Source of the DNA: Prorocentrum cordatum
Lineage: Eukaryota; Sar; Dinophyceae; Prorocentrales; Prorocentraceae
DNA length: 64,000 bases
Direction: 5' to 3'
Assembly (NCBI GenBank): GCA_963575745.1
Contig: CAUYUJ010005002.1
Coordinates: 954,979-1,018,978, forward strand
Under the pieces are notes generated by a model, which saw only the letters and a program-made list of their open reading frames with translations, made no database searches and was not told the DNA's origin. Of the stretch, positions 44,500-54,530 are shown one piece after another (positions within the stretch are counted from its first letter, which is position 1; every line of letters starts with the position of its first letter). The position numbers and the translations under genes are program-made.

Positions 44500-44900
44500 A
44501 ACAAAGATAGAGACCCACGAAACAGCAGCACGCCTGTAAGAGGGCGAGGGGGGCGGCATCCGAACGCGGGCCAGAGCCCCAGAGGATCTTTCAGGGCGTC
44601 ATTCACTGAGCTAAGCTCACTAAGGCCCCAGGGGCCGCCCCCGGGACGCACAATACGCTTCAAGAGGCCCCAGGGGCCGCCAAGACGCCCCCAAGATGTC
44701 CCAAGGGGCCTACGCCCAACAAGCTATCAAGAAACATCCGAAAAGACTCCGAGAAGCATCCAAGAGGCCTACATACGAACGCATCCAATGACTACGCGGA
44801 CGCTGGCCCTGCACGGGGCGCGGGGCGAAAACCAAAATGGCCTTCATGACTGCTCAAGAGGTTCCAAAGACGGCCCAAGAGGGTTCCAAGACGACCCCCC
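44500..44900 (-). repeat. Decamer block (CCAAGA/GGCC orientation)
   Basis: From about 44640, AGAGGCCCCAGGGGCCGCCA and CCCAAGATGTCCCAAGGGG occur, then, after a spacer at 44770-44840, GGTTCCAAAGACGGCCCAAG. The first 140 bp are unassigned. Confidence 0.7.
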
Positions 44901-44904
44901 TCCC

Positions 44905-45045
44905 GCGGGCGCACCAGACATATAGCACACGCCCCGACGGGGGAGAATCATTCTAAGACGCGTTGAAGGGGGCCAGACAGATGGCACACCGAGTGGGGGT
45001 TGTTTTCCCTTGGGCGCGGGCCAGGCAGATGGCACAAAAAATAGA
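44905..45045 (+). repeat. Three copies of a CCAGGCAGATAGCACA-type motif
   Basis: CACCAGACATATAGCACACG (44911), GGCCAGACAGATGGCACACC (44971) and GGGCCAGGCAGATGGCAC (45017) are each near CCTTGGG or CCCCGA..GGGG. The same motif occurs at 42868 and 44124, and reversed near 43185 and 43710, linked to the 32-bp satellite. Confidence 0.75.
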
Positions 45046-45640
45046 GGAATTGTACTTCCGCTATCTGTTCGTCCCCCGGTATAAGAAAAAGGATCGTTTC
45101 GTGTGCATGTGTTCATGTCAGCGGTCGCATGTCTGCTGTCGGGAGGGGGTGATGCTTCTTTTCCGCGAGCGGAACAAGGTATTGAATTATTGTGTTGGTT
45201 CTTGGTGGTGGCTGTGTTGTTGCTCTAGCTTCTGCTGTCGCTGTTGCTTCCGCCTCTCCCCCACATTCAACATATCCGGTCCTTGCTGCTACTGTTGCTG
45301 CTGGTGTTCCTGCCTCTCCCCCTCCTTCTCGTCAGCACGCCTCTGCATTGTAGACGCACGGGCCAGTCGTTGCAAGATGTTATTTGCGTGGAGGCGGAGG
45401 ACGTTTACAACGTCGCCCTGTGGCGCGAGAACGCTTCGAAGGCCAGTCCAGCGCCCGGGCCTCGGGCACCCAAGTGGGAAGGGGCTTGCGCCTCCGTGCT
45501 TTCAGGGCCGAGCTGCAACTTCCAGGAGGACCCCTGGGCCTCCCAGGTGGGGTCCGAGCAGATATGGGGTCGGAAGACCGCGCCGCAGGCGTCGGTGGTG
45601 CATCGACGATGCCTCGCGACCCTCCGACCCCATCTGCTCG
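45046..45640. other. Unassigned region
   Basis: No gene is recognised. GTTGCTGCTGGTGTTCC-type words occur near 45290. Confidence 0.35.
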
Positions 45641-45649
45641 GACCCTCTT

Positions 45650-46268
45650 TCCACCGAGCGAGTGCGATTCCACTCTGCCCACCGCGTGGCAACGCAGAGG
45701 GGCGAACACACATACATCTCCGTGCTATCCGTCACGTGGCAACGCAGAGGGTTGGAACAAATACTATTCTAGTCTGTTCGGTGCGTGGCAACACATGGGG
45801 GCGAACACATATTATCCCACTCCCCGTCGCGTGACAACGCAACTGGGACGAGACACAATAATCTACTCTTAAATTCGTCACGCGGCAGGGCAGGGGGGCA
45901 GAACAAATACGATTCCACTACTCCCCACGCGGCAGTGCAGAGGGGCGAAACGAATCCAGATGTATACATCTATATACATATATAAATATGTATATGTGTA
46001 ATCCTTCCGTCGCGAGGCAACGCAGAGGAGGCGCACACATATCATCCCACTGTCCCCGCCTCGAGGCAATGCAAAGAGCCGGAGAACGTACAATTGTCGA
46101 TCTTTCACATGGCCATACAGGGGGTCGGAAAAATGCGATCCCTTTCTGCCCCTCACATGGCAATGCAGAGGGGCGAAACGCTATACAAATTTACTACCAC
46201 CGTCACATGGCAACGCGGGGCGGTGGAAAGGATACTCTTCTGGTTCACTCGACGCGTTGAAACGCAGA
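45650..46268 (+). repeat. Minisatellite, about 45-60-bp units
   Basis: About 10 units contain CGTGGCAACGCAGAGGGGCG, AACA(C/A)AT and a variable 'ttccactc' segment. A TATA-rich insertion lies at about 45960-45995. Confidence 0.85.
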
Positions 46269-46761
46269 GGCAGGCGGACGCAGAGAAACTCCCGAAAACG
46301 CTCGCCAGCGGATTTCAGACCCACGAGACCCCAGGGCAGCCGGGTCCTCGATCCAGAGCCCTGCGTCCGAGACCCAGGCCCAGGAGCTCGGCGCCCGGCG
46401 TCTGGCGTCCGGGGGCTCGGTCCGCGCCCCCAGCGCACACTGGCCCATGTCGGGGCGCCCCTCACACGAATCGCGCCCCTCAGGAGCTTGGAATGCATTG
46501 TGACCCATGTCGGCCACCAAATGATTGGAAAAAGACCCTTGAATTGATTCTCCAAGCTGTGCTTGCACTTGGAGGGGTGCGACTTGCATTCGAAGGTAAC
46601 TGAGCTCCGGTGCCGCCCTGGCTGGCTCGTCGCCGCCTGTCGCCGCCACCCAGCTTGCGTCGCATAGTTTGAAGAAGAGATCACTGTTAGGGGCCCTTGC
46701 TGACTAGCACTTTTTTACTCAGGGTTCCTCCTCCGCATCTTCTTCCGCCTCCTCCTCCTCC
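46269..46761. other. Unassigned sequence upstream of LINE
   Basis: No gene is recognised. The last 30 bases are CCT-rich (CGCCTCCTCCTCCTCCTCCG) and directly precede the relict spliced leader. Confidence 0.4.
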
Positions 46762-46783
46762 TCCGTTGCCATTTTAGCTCAAG
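46762..46783 (+). other. Relict dinoflagellate spliced leader
   Basis: TCCGTTGCCATTTTAGCTC then AAG matches the 22-nt DinoSL at 20 of 22 positions, the first base being the variable one. It lies at the 5' boundary of the LINE, 120 bp before the ORF1 start. Upstream sequence is a CCT microsatellite. A chance match of this quality at exactly this place is unlikely. Confidence 0.85.
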
Positions 46784-46903
46784 TGATTCTTGAGCGGGCA
46801 GCCTCCCCTGAGAGGGCATTCTTGGGCGCGAAGGCGGACACTATTCGTGCCTTCATAGGAGGACCTGGGCCCCTCCTCCTGTCTTGCTTTCGCTTCCACA
46901 CCC

Positions 46904-48139
46904 ATGGCCACGGTCGATGCCGCCACGGTCTCGCCTGCGCGCCGCTCCCCAGCGTCGCCTTCTGCTGGTGTCATCCGCAGCTCCATGGACAAGGGCAAGA
47001 AGCTCGTCAAGCTCCATCGTCGTGTTCGTCCTCCTGGCTTTGGTGCTACTGGCGGCAGCTCTTCCCCTGCAGCCATCGCCCTGGACATGGACGACACCGA
47101 TGGCGAAATGGAGGTCTACCCTGAGCACATCTGCGTGATGGTTGCCGAGCAGCTCAGTGCGGAGACGGCCAAGTACCACTCCGCGCTCAACACGCACATC
47201 GGTGACTGCGTCACGTCCACCGTCAAGGCCGAGGCTACTACCATCCAGCAGTCCCTCGCCTCCAACTTGGACGAGTGCTTCAGCAAGTGCAAGGCCGACC
47301 TTGATGCGCTGCCCTCGAAGCTGGACGCCCAGATCGTTGCTGCCGTCACGCTGAAGATCGATGATGTCAGGCGCGAGCTCAACACCCGGTGCGACAGCCT
47401 CAAAGTGGAAATCATGCAGGTCGACAGCCGTGTGGATGAGCAAGACAAACTACTTCGTGAAATGCAGGAGCGGATCAAGCAGCTGCAGAGTGCCTTCGCC
47501 GTCGCCAACTCTGCGACGCCAGCTCCTCGTCCTGTTGCAGGCTCGGACACCTTCACGCGCGACACCGATGAGACGATCATCAAGGTCTTCGCGGGCAAGC
47601 TCGTCGCCAAGACCGCCGTCCACGAGGTGCTGGCCCCCTGGCTTGAGGAGTCCAGCATCACCACCGAGCAATGGGAGCTCACAGCTGCAGGCCCTCTCTC
47701 GAAGTACTTCACCATCAAGCTCAAGGGCGCCGTCGGCCTGGCCACGCGACGGGTCCAGAAGCTGCTGGCCTCGCTGCGCGTTGGCAACACGTGGCGCGCG
47801 TTCAACGTGGACGCGCACGCTGGCGGCCAGACCAGGCTACGCCTGTCCCATGACAAGAATGCGAAGCATATCAAGACGGAGGTCATCGGCAGGAAGATGC
47901 GCAACAAGTTCGTGGAGCTGTACGGTGCTAATCAGCGCGTCTTCTTCGATCGGGATCGTGGCGGGCTGTCGCTGGGCTGGGGCGCGTTGTGCGAGCTCGA
48001 GTGCTTCCCCTGCCGTGAACCGACTCGTGTGTTCTGGAGCCCAGGCACGATCAACAAGTACTCGGTGCCGAAGGACAAGCTCGTCGAGGCGATCAAGGAT
48101 ATCATCGAACCTGAGCGTGAGCCTGAGTGGTGCCTTTAG
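46904..48139 (+). CDS. LINE ORF1 protein (coiled coil plus RNA-binding-like domain)
   Basis: 411 residues in one intact frame. The ATG at 46904 has a good context (ACCCATGGCC) and is the first long-frame ATG after the relict leader. Residues 1-60 are basic and Ser/Pro rich. Residues about 75-190 are rich in Leu, Asp, Glu and Lys with heptad spacing (for example LKVEIMQVDSRVDEQDKLL), a likely coiled coil for self-association. Residues about 213-300 (ETIIKVFAGKL, YFTIKLKGA, RVQKLLASLRV) have an alternating beta/alpha look like the RRM of LINE ORF1 proteins. The C-terminus ends PEREPEWCL. By analogy it would package element RNA. No zinc knuckle is seen. ORF2 starts just downstream. The role is inferred from position and layout. 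Confidence 0.75.
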   Translation: MATVDAATVSPARRSPASPSAGVIRSSMDKGKKLVKLHRRVRPPGFGATGGSSSPAAIALDMDDTDGEMEVYPEHICVMVAEQLSAETAKYHSALNTHIGDCVTSTVKAEATTIQQSLASNLDECFSKCKADLDALPSKLDAQIVAAVTLKIDDVRRELNTRCDSLKVEIMQVDSRVDEQDKLLREMQERIKQLQSAFAVANSATPAPRPVAGSDTFTRDTDETIIKVFAGKLVAKTAVHEVLAPWLEESSITTEQWELTAAGPLSKYFTIKLKGAVGLATRRVQKLLASLRVGNTWRAFNVDAHAGGQTRLRLSHDKNAKHIKTEVIGRKMRNKFVELYGANQRVFFDRDRGGLSLGWGALCELECFPCREPTRVFWSPGTINKYSVPKDKLVEAIKDIIEPEREPEWCL

Positions 48140-48159
48140 CCGTTTCGCTGCTCTGGTTG

Positions 48160-49347
48160 GACGCTCGACCGTCCAATTTTTGTGCGACGCCACTGCAGCC
48201 AGTAGCCCTCGATTCGTCTCGTGGAACACGAGAGCCCTCCTCCAATTTGAAGGTGCCCACGTTGATGTTAAATTGGGGCGCCTCCAGAGGCTCCGACTGG
48301 GCTCTTCTGTCACCGCCCTCCAGGAGGCCCACCAGTGCGAGGCCCAACTAGCTGCCTTCCTACGCCGTGCGTTGCCCGAGGCTGCTATGTTTTCCATCTT
48401 TTGTGGCGCTGACCGTGCGGGGCGGATGCGCGGCGGCGTCGCCATTGTCGTTCCTGGTATTTTGTCGCGAGGCGCCTCCTCGCCGACGCTGCCTGCTGGC
48501 GTCACCTCTTCCTTGCAAGTGCTCGCCCCTGGTCGCGTCATCCGTGTCGCTCTGCAAAATCAGGACACCACTTCAATTCATTACAGCATTCGCAACCATG
48601 GTTTATCTTCGGGACAAGTAAGCGATGTGCGCAGTCAAATAACTCGGGACCGGGCCCTTTTCGGAATCCTCGCCTGAATCTGCGCTGCGAGTTGTGCGTG
48701 GCGATTTCAACTTCGCGGGCGAGGAAAAACTGAGCTTCTCGCGGCCATTGGAGGCTCAGGCCCAGCGGGCGGCCCGCCCCTCGCACGCACAAGCGCCGCG
48801 CTGGGCGGCTGCTCTCGACCCCCTTGTCGAGGTCACCCCTCTTGAGGCCGCCCACTTCGATGCGCCATGCAACGCTGTTGCTGCCGTTGACAGGTTCTGG
48901 CGCGGCGGGCCTGGCTGGGTGCTCGCCCAAGTGCATTCGCAGGCTTATGTTGAAGGGTCTCCGGAGGTCCTCCATCGGGCGAAGATCAGTGACCACGCCG
49001 CCTTGTGCGTCTCCTTTGGTCACCGTAAGCCTCAAGAGCCCACTGGGCGCCCCACCCCTAAACATCTTTGCCAAACAAAAGGATATAAACAGTTACTGGC
49101 CGCCTTTGTTGAAGCTGAATCTACGGACTTGCAAGCGATGTGTCCGCCGAGAAGGCTCGAGCGATACAAGGAGTTGCTGCAGGAAGCGAGCAGGGAAACA
49201 AGGGGTGTCTCGATGTTTCGCCGCCCGACGGACCCGCGCGCGCCGCTGCTTCTGGCTCGCTCTATAGCGCGCGCTATTTGGCGCCAGGACGTGCCGACCG
49301 CCTCTCGTCTTCTTCGTTCGCATGCTGCCGCTGCTGATTTTATTTAA
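48160..49347 (+). pseudogene. LINE ORF2 endonuclease domain (frameshifted)
   Basis: The first frame gives FVSWNTRALL (about 48210-48240), SVTALQEAH (about 48308-48335, catalytic-type Glu) and RMRGGVAIVVPG (about 48425-48460). A shift before 48694 is needed to reach VVRGDFNFAGEE, and this frame continues through AAVDRFWRGG to HRAKISDHAALCVSF (about 48974-49018). These correspond in order to the N, E, GDFN and SDH motifs of APE-type endonucleases. The linker continues to a stop at 49347. The copy is disabled, but the motif set is complete. Confidence 0.85.
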
Positions 49348-49404
49348 TCGCTTCGCTCATTCCGCCGGCCCATACAGTCTCATGTCTGCCGTTTGCCCGA
49401 GGGC

Positions 49405-50150
49405 CTGGTGTCAATGCGGCGCTTTGGGGGTTCCTGGGGCCGCTTGGGGGACTCCTGGGGCGCTCGGGGGGGCATTTGGGGGGCCTCCTGGGGCCGCTTG
49501 GGGGACTCTTGGGGGCCTCCTGAGGGCCCCGTGGGGGCCTCTTGGGGCCTCTTAGGGGCCTCGTAGGGGCTTCTTAGGGCCGAGGGCTCGAAATGTTGTT
49601 TCGTGTTCCCTCTCTGGGGCCCCTTTGGGGGCGTTCTTGGGGCCCTCTTGGACCGTTTTGGAGGCTTCTTGGGCCGTCTTCGAGCCCTCTTGGGCCATCT
49701 TGGGGCCCTCTTGGGTGCCTCTTGGGCCCTCTTGGGGCGATCTTGGGGGCCTCTGGGCCGTCTTGGGGCGTCGGGAACCGAAAAGGTGGAAGCTCCAAAA
49801 TCTCTCAAAAACCTAAGGAAAAACAATGAATTTTGCCTCCGGGGGCCCTCTTGGGAGTGCTCTTGGAGGCCTCTTGGGGCGTCTGGGGGCTATCTTGGGC
49901 GTCTTGGAGCGATCTTGTGGCATGTCGGACCCCTCGTGTACCATCTTGGGGGCCTCTTGGGGGCCTCTTGGCCTTTCTTGGGGCTCTCGGGGACGTCTCG
50001 GAGCCCTGTTGGTGCGCTCATGGAGCGCTCGGGGGGGCCCGGCCGGGACCCGGCCGGGACCCGGCCGGGACCCGGCCGGGGACCGGCCGGGACCTGGTCG
50101 GGGTACTTTTCGTCCGGGGACCCCCAGGGGCCGCCCCGCGCGCGCGAACT
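49405..50150 (+). repeat. Decamer block interrupting LINE ORF2
   Basis: GGGGCCTCTTGGGGCC-type words run on both sides of the core GGAACCGAAAAGGTGGAAGC and CTCTCAAAAACCTAAGG (49773-49825). The right end is a run of CCGGGACCCGG units (50035-50100) and GCCGCCCCGCGCGCG. It separates the endonuclease from the RT, so it arrived after or with the decay of the LINE. Confidence 0.85.
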
Positions 50151-50159
50151 AGAAAATTG

Positions 50160-51445
50160 TTAACCAGTTACCGGAGATCTTAGCACGCCTCTGGCCCGTT
50201 GGGCCGGCGAATTTGCGCGGAGGGCTCGGGGGTCGTGCTCGTCCACCCTGCTGCCTTCCAGCGCTGGCCCAACGAGGTGCAACTGAAGGCGTCGGACCTC
50301 GATCTCGCCGCTGCTCGGTCTCGCCTCGAACGCGCTGAGGGAGGGGGTGCTCGGCATAAAGAACGTCAGGTGCTTCGGGCTATTGACGGGAGGGCCAGGG
50401 TCTCGGCGCCGTTCGCCCGCCGTCGTACTCTTCGAGCCGTCGTCGTCCGTGGTCAGAGCTTTTCAGGTCTGCAAGATCGTCGCGAAGCTTTGGTCTCTCA
50501 TTGGGGCCCTGTCTTTGCTCGTCAACCCTGGGCCGCCAAAGCTGCCAACGCGTATTGCGACCGCTTCGTTCAGACCGTCGACTTTTCCGATTGCCCGCCG
50601 CCGTCGTTCGCGCTGTTGAAGAGAGTTGCACTTCGTGACAGTGATTCTGCTCCTGGCGTGGACCGCCTCTGATGCGCCGCGTGGCTTGCTCATCCGTTTG
50701 GCCTTCTTACACTGCATGGCGCTCTCTGGTGGATGATGGAGGGGAATGGGATATACTCGGCTGAGAATAACACCTCGCAGGCCTTTCTGCCGAAGGGCAC
50801 TTTCGATTCTGACACGCGGGAGGGAGGATGTGAACGGAAGGCGTCTGCTGTTCGTGTGCTCGGCCTGCGCAGCACTAGCATCAAGTTGCTCACGGCCACG
50901 GTTAACGTTGCTTTTTTTGCAAGCCGCTTGCTCGTTTTGTTCCACCAGACCAGAGGGGGTTCATGAAGGGGGGGAATTTTTGCCAGAACCTGGCGGGCGT
51001 GGGCGCTCTGTCTCGCGTGCACTCGGCCCGGCCCGAAGCTGATCACCGCTGCCCGCTGCTGTGCGACTATGGCCGGGCATTTCCGAGCCTTAACCAGGAG
51101 TTCGTGCTATCGGTACTGCGCAAGATGGGGTTCCCTTCCCAGCTCCTCTCTTTCGCGCCGATCCTCTACAAGGGTATCGCGGGGGTCGTCTCCGTCCAGG
51201 GCTCGCTGATGCACGCTTTTTGGATTCGCTCGGGCATTATTCAGGGCTGTGCACTTTCGGGGTCGCTGTTCGCCGCCGCCCTGTCGCCAGCTCTTCGTGA
51301 CCTCTGCCGTTCTTTCGAGGTTCCCCGACGTGGTATCAAACGCGCCTGTGCTGATAATCTCGGCGGTGCCATCGATGATCTGCGTCTTTTGTTGCCGCTG
51401 CACCGGGCGATGAAGATCGTGGAAGTGACGGTAACCGACGGCTGA
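50160..51445 (+). pseudogene. LINE ORF2 reverse transcriptase domain
   Basis: The linker at 50199-50672 carries REALVSHWGPVF and ends SDSAPGVDRL, the usual entry to the RT domain, followed by a stop. The next segment (CAAWLAHPFGLLTLHGALWW, then FLPKGTFDS) needs frame changes. From 50963 one frame gives LLCDYGRAFPSLNQEF (motif A, Asp near 51065), WIRSGIIQGCALSGSLF (motif B, near 51227) and RACADNLG (motif C, near 51347). Motif C reads ADN where active enzymes have ADD. That loss, the stops and the frameshifts indicate a dead enzyme. Confidence 0.85.
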
Positions 51446-52290
51446 AAGCCTCTAAGTGTGTTCTGTCTCCTGTCTCGGGCCCCTTCACCGTGATTCCGGA
51501 TTTCTTGAAGACGTTCATCCCTGAATGGTGTGACCTCTGGGTGGAGTCCAAGCTCATTTACCTGGGCCTATGGATCGGGCCTGCCACGGTTCTTGCTGAT
51601 TCCTGGTCACTTCCGCGGGAGAAGTTCATGGCGCGAGCGTCTGCGGTGGGTGCTGGGAGCACGCCCGCCTTGTCGTCTGCTGTTTTAGTCAATGCTCGCT
51701 GCGCGCCTGCGTTGAGCTACGTCATGCAGTTCCTTCCTCCGCCAGCTGACCTCCGCGCTGCTGGGCGCGGAGCTCTTGCGCAGGATTTTCGGCTGCCGCT
51801 GGGAGCTTATCGAGGCCGGGACTGGGCTCAGCTGAAAAACTGCACGGGCCCAACGTTTGCCCGCTCGAGGTTTTGCGCGCCGCGGCCAGGGCTCGCATGG
51901 CGACCGCGCCTATTCCTGGGCACAGAAAGGTTTTCGATTTCCTGGTGCGCCAGACCGACACGCCCCAGTCTCGTGAACTCGATCAGTGTCGCCTTACCGT
52001 TCTTCCTGCTGGCCGTCGGTATCCCCCTCATTGGCGGTGCCCCTATTTCGCCGAGATGCTTTTTGAGGCGGAGCCCAGCGCTGACGGCACTCTTCCTGCC
52101 ACCGCGGCTGCTGCCTGCCGAGCCGCTCCGCGCAAGCACCAGGGTGCGGCCAAGCTCACGTGCCTGTCTCCCCTCCCCTCATCCGCCCTTGAAGTTCACT
52201 ACCAGCAGCGTCTTCTGAAGTGGTGGCCTGGGCGTAGAGAGCGCATCATGAATGTCGATTGGGGGTCCATCCGCGCGGCCCTGCTGCCCC
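51446..52290 (+). pseudogene. LINE ORF2 C-terminal region
   Basis: One frame (51490-51860) carries LIYLGLWIGP and SLPREKFMARA, then ALSYVMQFLPPP, as expected downstream of RT motif C. A shift near 51870 continues with RKVFDFLVRQTDTP, QRLLKWWPGRRERI and DWGSIRAALL, ending at a run of 20 C (52287-52306). The pieces are colinear with the RT. Confidence 0.75.
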
Positions 52291-52306
52291 CCCCCCCCCC
52301 CCCCCC
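52287..52306. repeat. Poly(C) tract, 20 nt
   Basis: An uninterrupted C run at the end of the recognisable ORF2 sequence. Confidence 0.93.
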
Positions 52307-52551
52307 ATCGCCGTGCTCGAAGAAACTCATGTCGCTCACCATGTTTGTCACTCCCTTCGTTCTTTGCCCCCCTCCACCCCTCTGACCCTGCGCCTCCCCT
52401 CCGCCCTGCGCCTCCCCTCTACCACCCTCGAACGCTCGCGCGCCCTTGCAGCCCGCGGGACCTTGCCTTGACGTGGCCCATGTCGCCGCGCCCATGTGGC
52501 CCTCTTCAGGGCCTAGTGGGGAGGGGGTGCGTGGCGATGTTACTCTGGCCT

Positions 52552-52790
52552 CCCTCCTCCTCCTCCTCCTCCTCCTCCTCCTCTCCTCTCCACCATCCCC
52601 CTCCTCCGCCTCCCCCTCCTCCTGCCTCCTCCTCCTCCTGCTCCTCCTCCTCCCTCCTTCTTACTCCTCCCCCCCCCCTCCTCCCCCCCCTTCCTCCGCC
52701 TCCTCCTCCTCCTCCTCCTCCTCCCCCTCCTCCTCCTCCTCCTCATCCCCCATCGCCCTCCTCCCCCTCCTCTCTCTCTTTCTCTTGAGG
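52552..52790 (+). repeat. (CCT)n tract
   Basis: CCTCCTCCTCC stretches with CCCCCC interruptions, at the 3' side of the LINE. Confidence 0.93.
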
Positions 52791-53340
52791 CCCACTTGGT
52801 GCCCTCCTGGGGGCTTCCAGGGGGCCTTTGTGGATTCGTTGGGGATATATTGTTTTTTTCTTAGAGGTTTGGGGGTCTCTCGGGGCTCTCATGGGCTGTC
52901 TTGGTCCGTATTAGGCCCCTCTTGGCTGCCTTGGGGTCTCTGAGGGCCCTCTAACGTCGTCTTGCGGATCTCCTGGGCCGTCTCGGGGGCCTCTTCAGCA
53001 TTTTGGGGGCTCCTTGGGTTTCTATTGGGGGTCTCTGGAGCCATCTTGGAGGTATCTTGGGTCGTCTTGGGCTGTCGGAAGCCCGAAAAGGAGAGAATAC
53101 CAAAATCAAGTTGCAAAATAATGGCATCAATGATTCGGGCCCCAAGAAGCCCTGATAGGTGTCCTCTTCTAGCCCCTTTGTGACGTATGTGGGGCGTCTT
53201 GCGGCCCGCTTTGGCTCTCTCGAGCTCTTGAGGCTGTCTTCCGGCCTCCTGGTGCCATCTTCGAGGCCTTTTGGGCTCTCCTGGCCGCGCGGTGGCGTCC
53301 CCTTTGGACTTCTGGTGAGCCTCAGAGCGGTCAAGAACTT
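52785..53340 (+). repeat. Decamer block with core
   Basis: GGGGCCTCTT, GGGGTCTC and CATCTTGGAGG words flank the core GGAAGCCCGAAAAGGAGAGA and CCAAAATCAAGTTGCAAAAT at 53081-53125. Confidence 0.82.
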
Positions 53341-53479
53341 GAGCGCCCCCCAGGTTGTTTTTTTCTTGACGTGGCGGGCTTCCGAGCAGGAAGTACAATG
53401 GAGGCAGTACTCGGGAGGCAGCAGACACGAAATGAACCCAACCGCTTCTCCACGCGAGGCGACTTTCATATGGACGCTC

Positions 53480-54225
53480 CACGCAACATAACACGTTGCC
53501 AGGACAATGTGCTCCGCTGGACCTCCCAAGAACCCACGAAAGTGGCGACAGTTGCAGAGTTTCGCAGTCTCCCAGGTGCCCGCGAGGTCTCCAGGAGGCC
53601 ACGAAAGTTGCGACGGTTGCTCAGTTGGCGGGGAAGGGCGGCGGGAACGCAGGATGCAAAAGGAGGGGCAGGAGGAAGAGGCAGGTTGGAGCAAGCAGTG
53701 CTCTATTCAAAACGAGAACTTATCACAGGAGGGTCGGAAATCCCAGGGAGCCGCGAGGTCTCTCCTGGCTACCGCCTCCTTTGGACGTCACATGAGCCCA
53801 TTAAAGGTTCGACAATTTCACAGTTGGCGGCCTCCCAGGGAACCGCGAGGTCTCGCTGCCTCCGCTGGGCCTCATAGAATCCCACGAAAAAGGCGACGGT
53901 TTTACAGCGGGTAGCATCCCAGGGAACCGCGAGGTCCCGCCTGACGACCGCCTTTGCTGGACCTCATGGGAGCGAACGAAAGTGTCGGCGATTGCACAGT
54001 TCGCAACCTCTCAGGGAGTCGCTAGGTCTCGCCTGGCTACAGTCTCTGCTGGACCTCCCACGAGCGAACAAGAGTGGCGACGCTTGCGCAGTTGGCGAGA
54101 AGGGGAGGCAAGGACGCAGGAGGCAGGAGGAGCGCGAGGAGGAATAGGAAGGTTGGGGAAAATAGTGACCTGTTCAAAACGAGAACCCAAGATAGGAGGG
54201 CTGGGGAATAATGTATGAGCAGGCG
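53480..54225 (+). repeat. Minisatellite, about 90-bp units, with repeated tail
   Basis: Units contain CCCAGGGAACCGCGAGGTCT, CGCCTGGCTACCGCCTCTGC-like sequence, TGGACCTC and CACGAAAGTGGCGAC. A tail with GCGCAGTTGGCG, GACGCAGGA and TTCAAAACGAGAAC occurs twice (about 53620-53740 and 54085-54215). The second tail is followed by a third short copy near 54285-54325. Confidence 0.85.
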
Positions 54226-54359
54226 GCGATAGGAATGCGAAGCAAGAGTGGGCGGGAGGTTGGACAGTACATTGTCCTGTCCAACATGAGATACCAACAC
54301 AGGAGGGTTGGGATAAATGAGAGAGCGTGATCCACCGCCGCTTTAATGTGGAAAATTGC

Positions 54360-54530
54360 TGCACTTTTCCTCCGGAACCCGGGGCTCCCCCCCCCCTCCC
54401 AAAATCACCCCCCCCTTGCTGGAACCCCCTCCCCCCCCCCCCCCCTCCTTCCCCCGCAAAAACCCCCCCCCTCCCTAACCCCACCCCCACCCCCCCCCCC
54501 TCTACTCGAAAACCGAGGGGTGTCACTAAC
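54360..54530. repeat. C-run-rich sequence
   Basis: Many short C runs are broken by AAA, TTG and GGAACC. No gene is recognised. Confidence 0.7.

Larger units (their letters stand above)
46762..52550 (+). mobile_element. Non-LTR retrotransposon with relict spliced leader, plus strand
   Basis: The order is relict DinoSL (46762-46783), 120-bp leader, intact ORF1 (46904-48139), endonuclease (48200-49330), a decamer-block interruption (49405-50150), reverse transcriptase (50160-51445) and C-terminal region (to about 52290). The element begins next to a CCT-rich stretch and ends near another (52552-52790), so insertion into a (CCT)n tract is possible, but no clean target duplication can be read. 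ORF2 is broken by frameshifts, stops and the interruption. The protein signatures differ from the minus-strand LINE, so this is a separate lineage. Confidence 0.85.
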
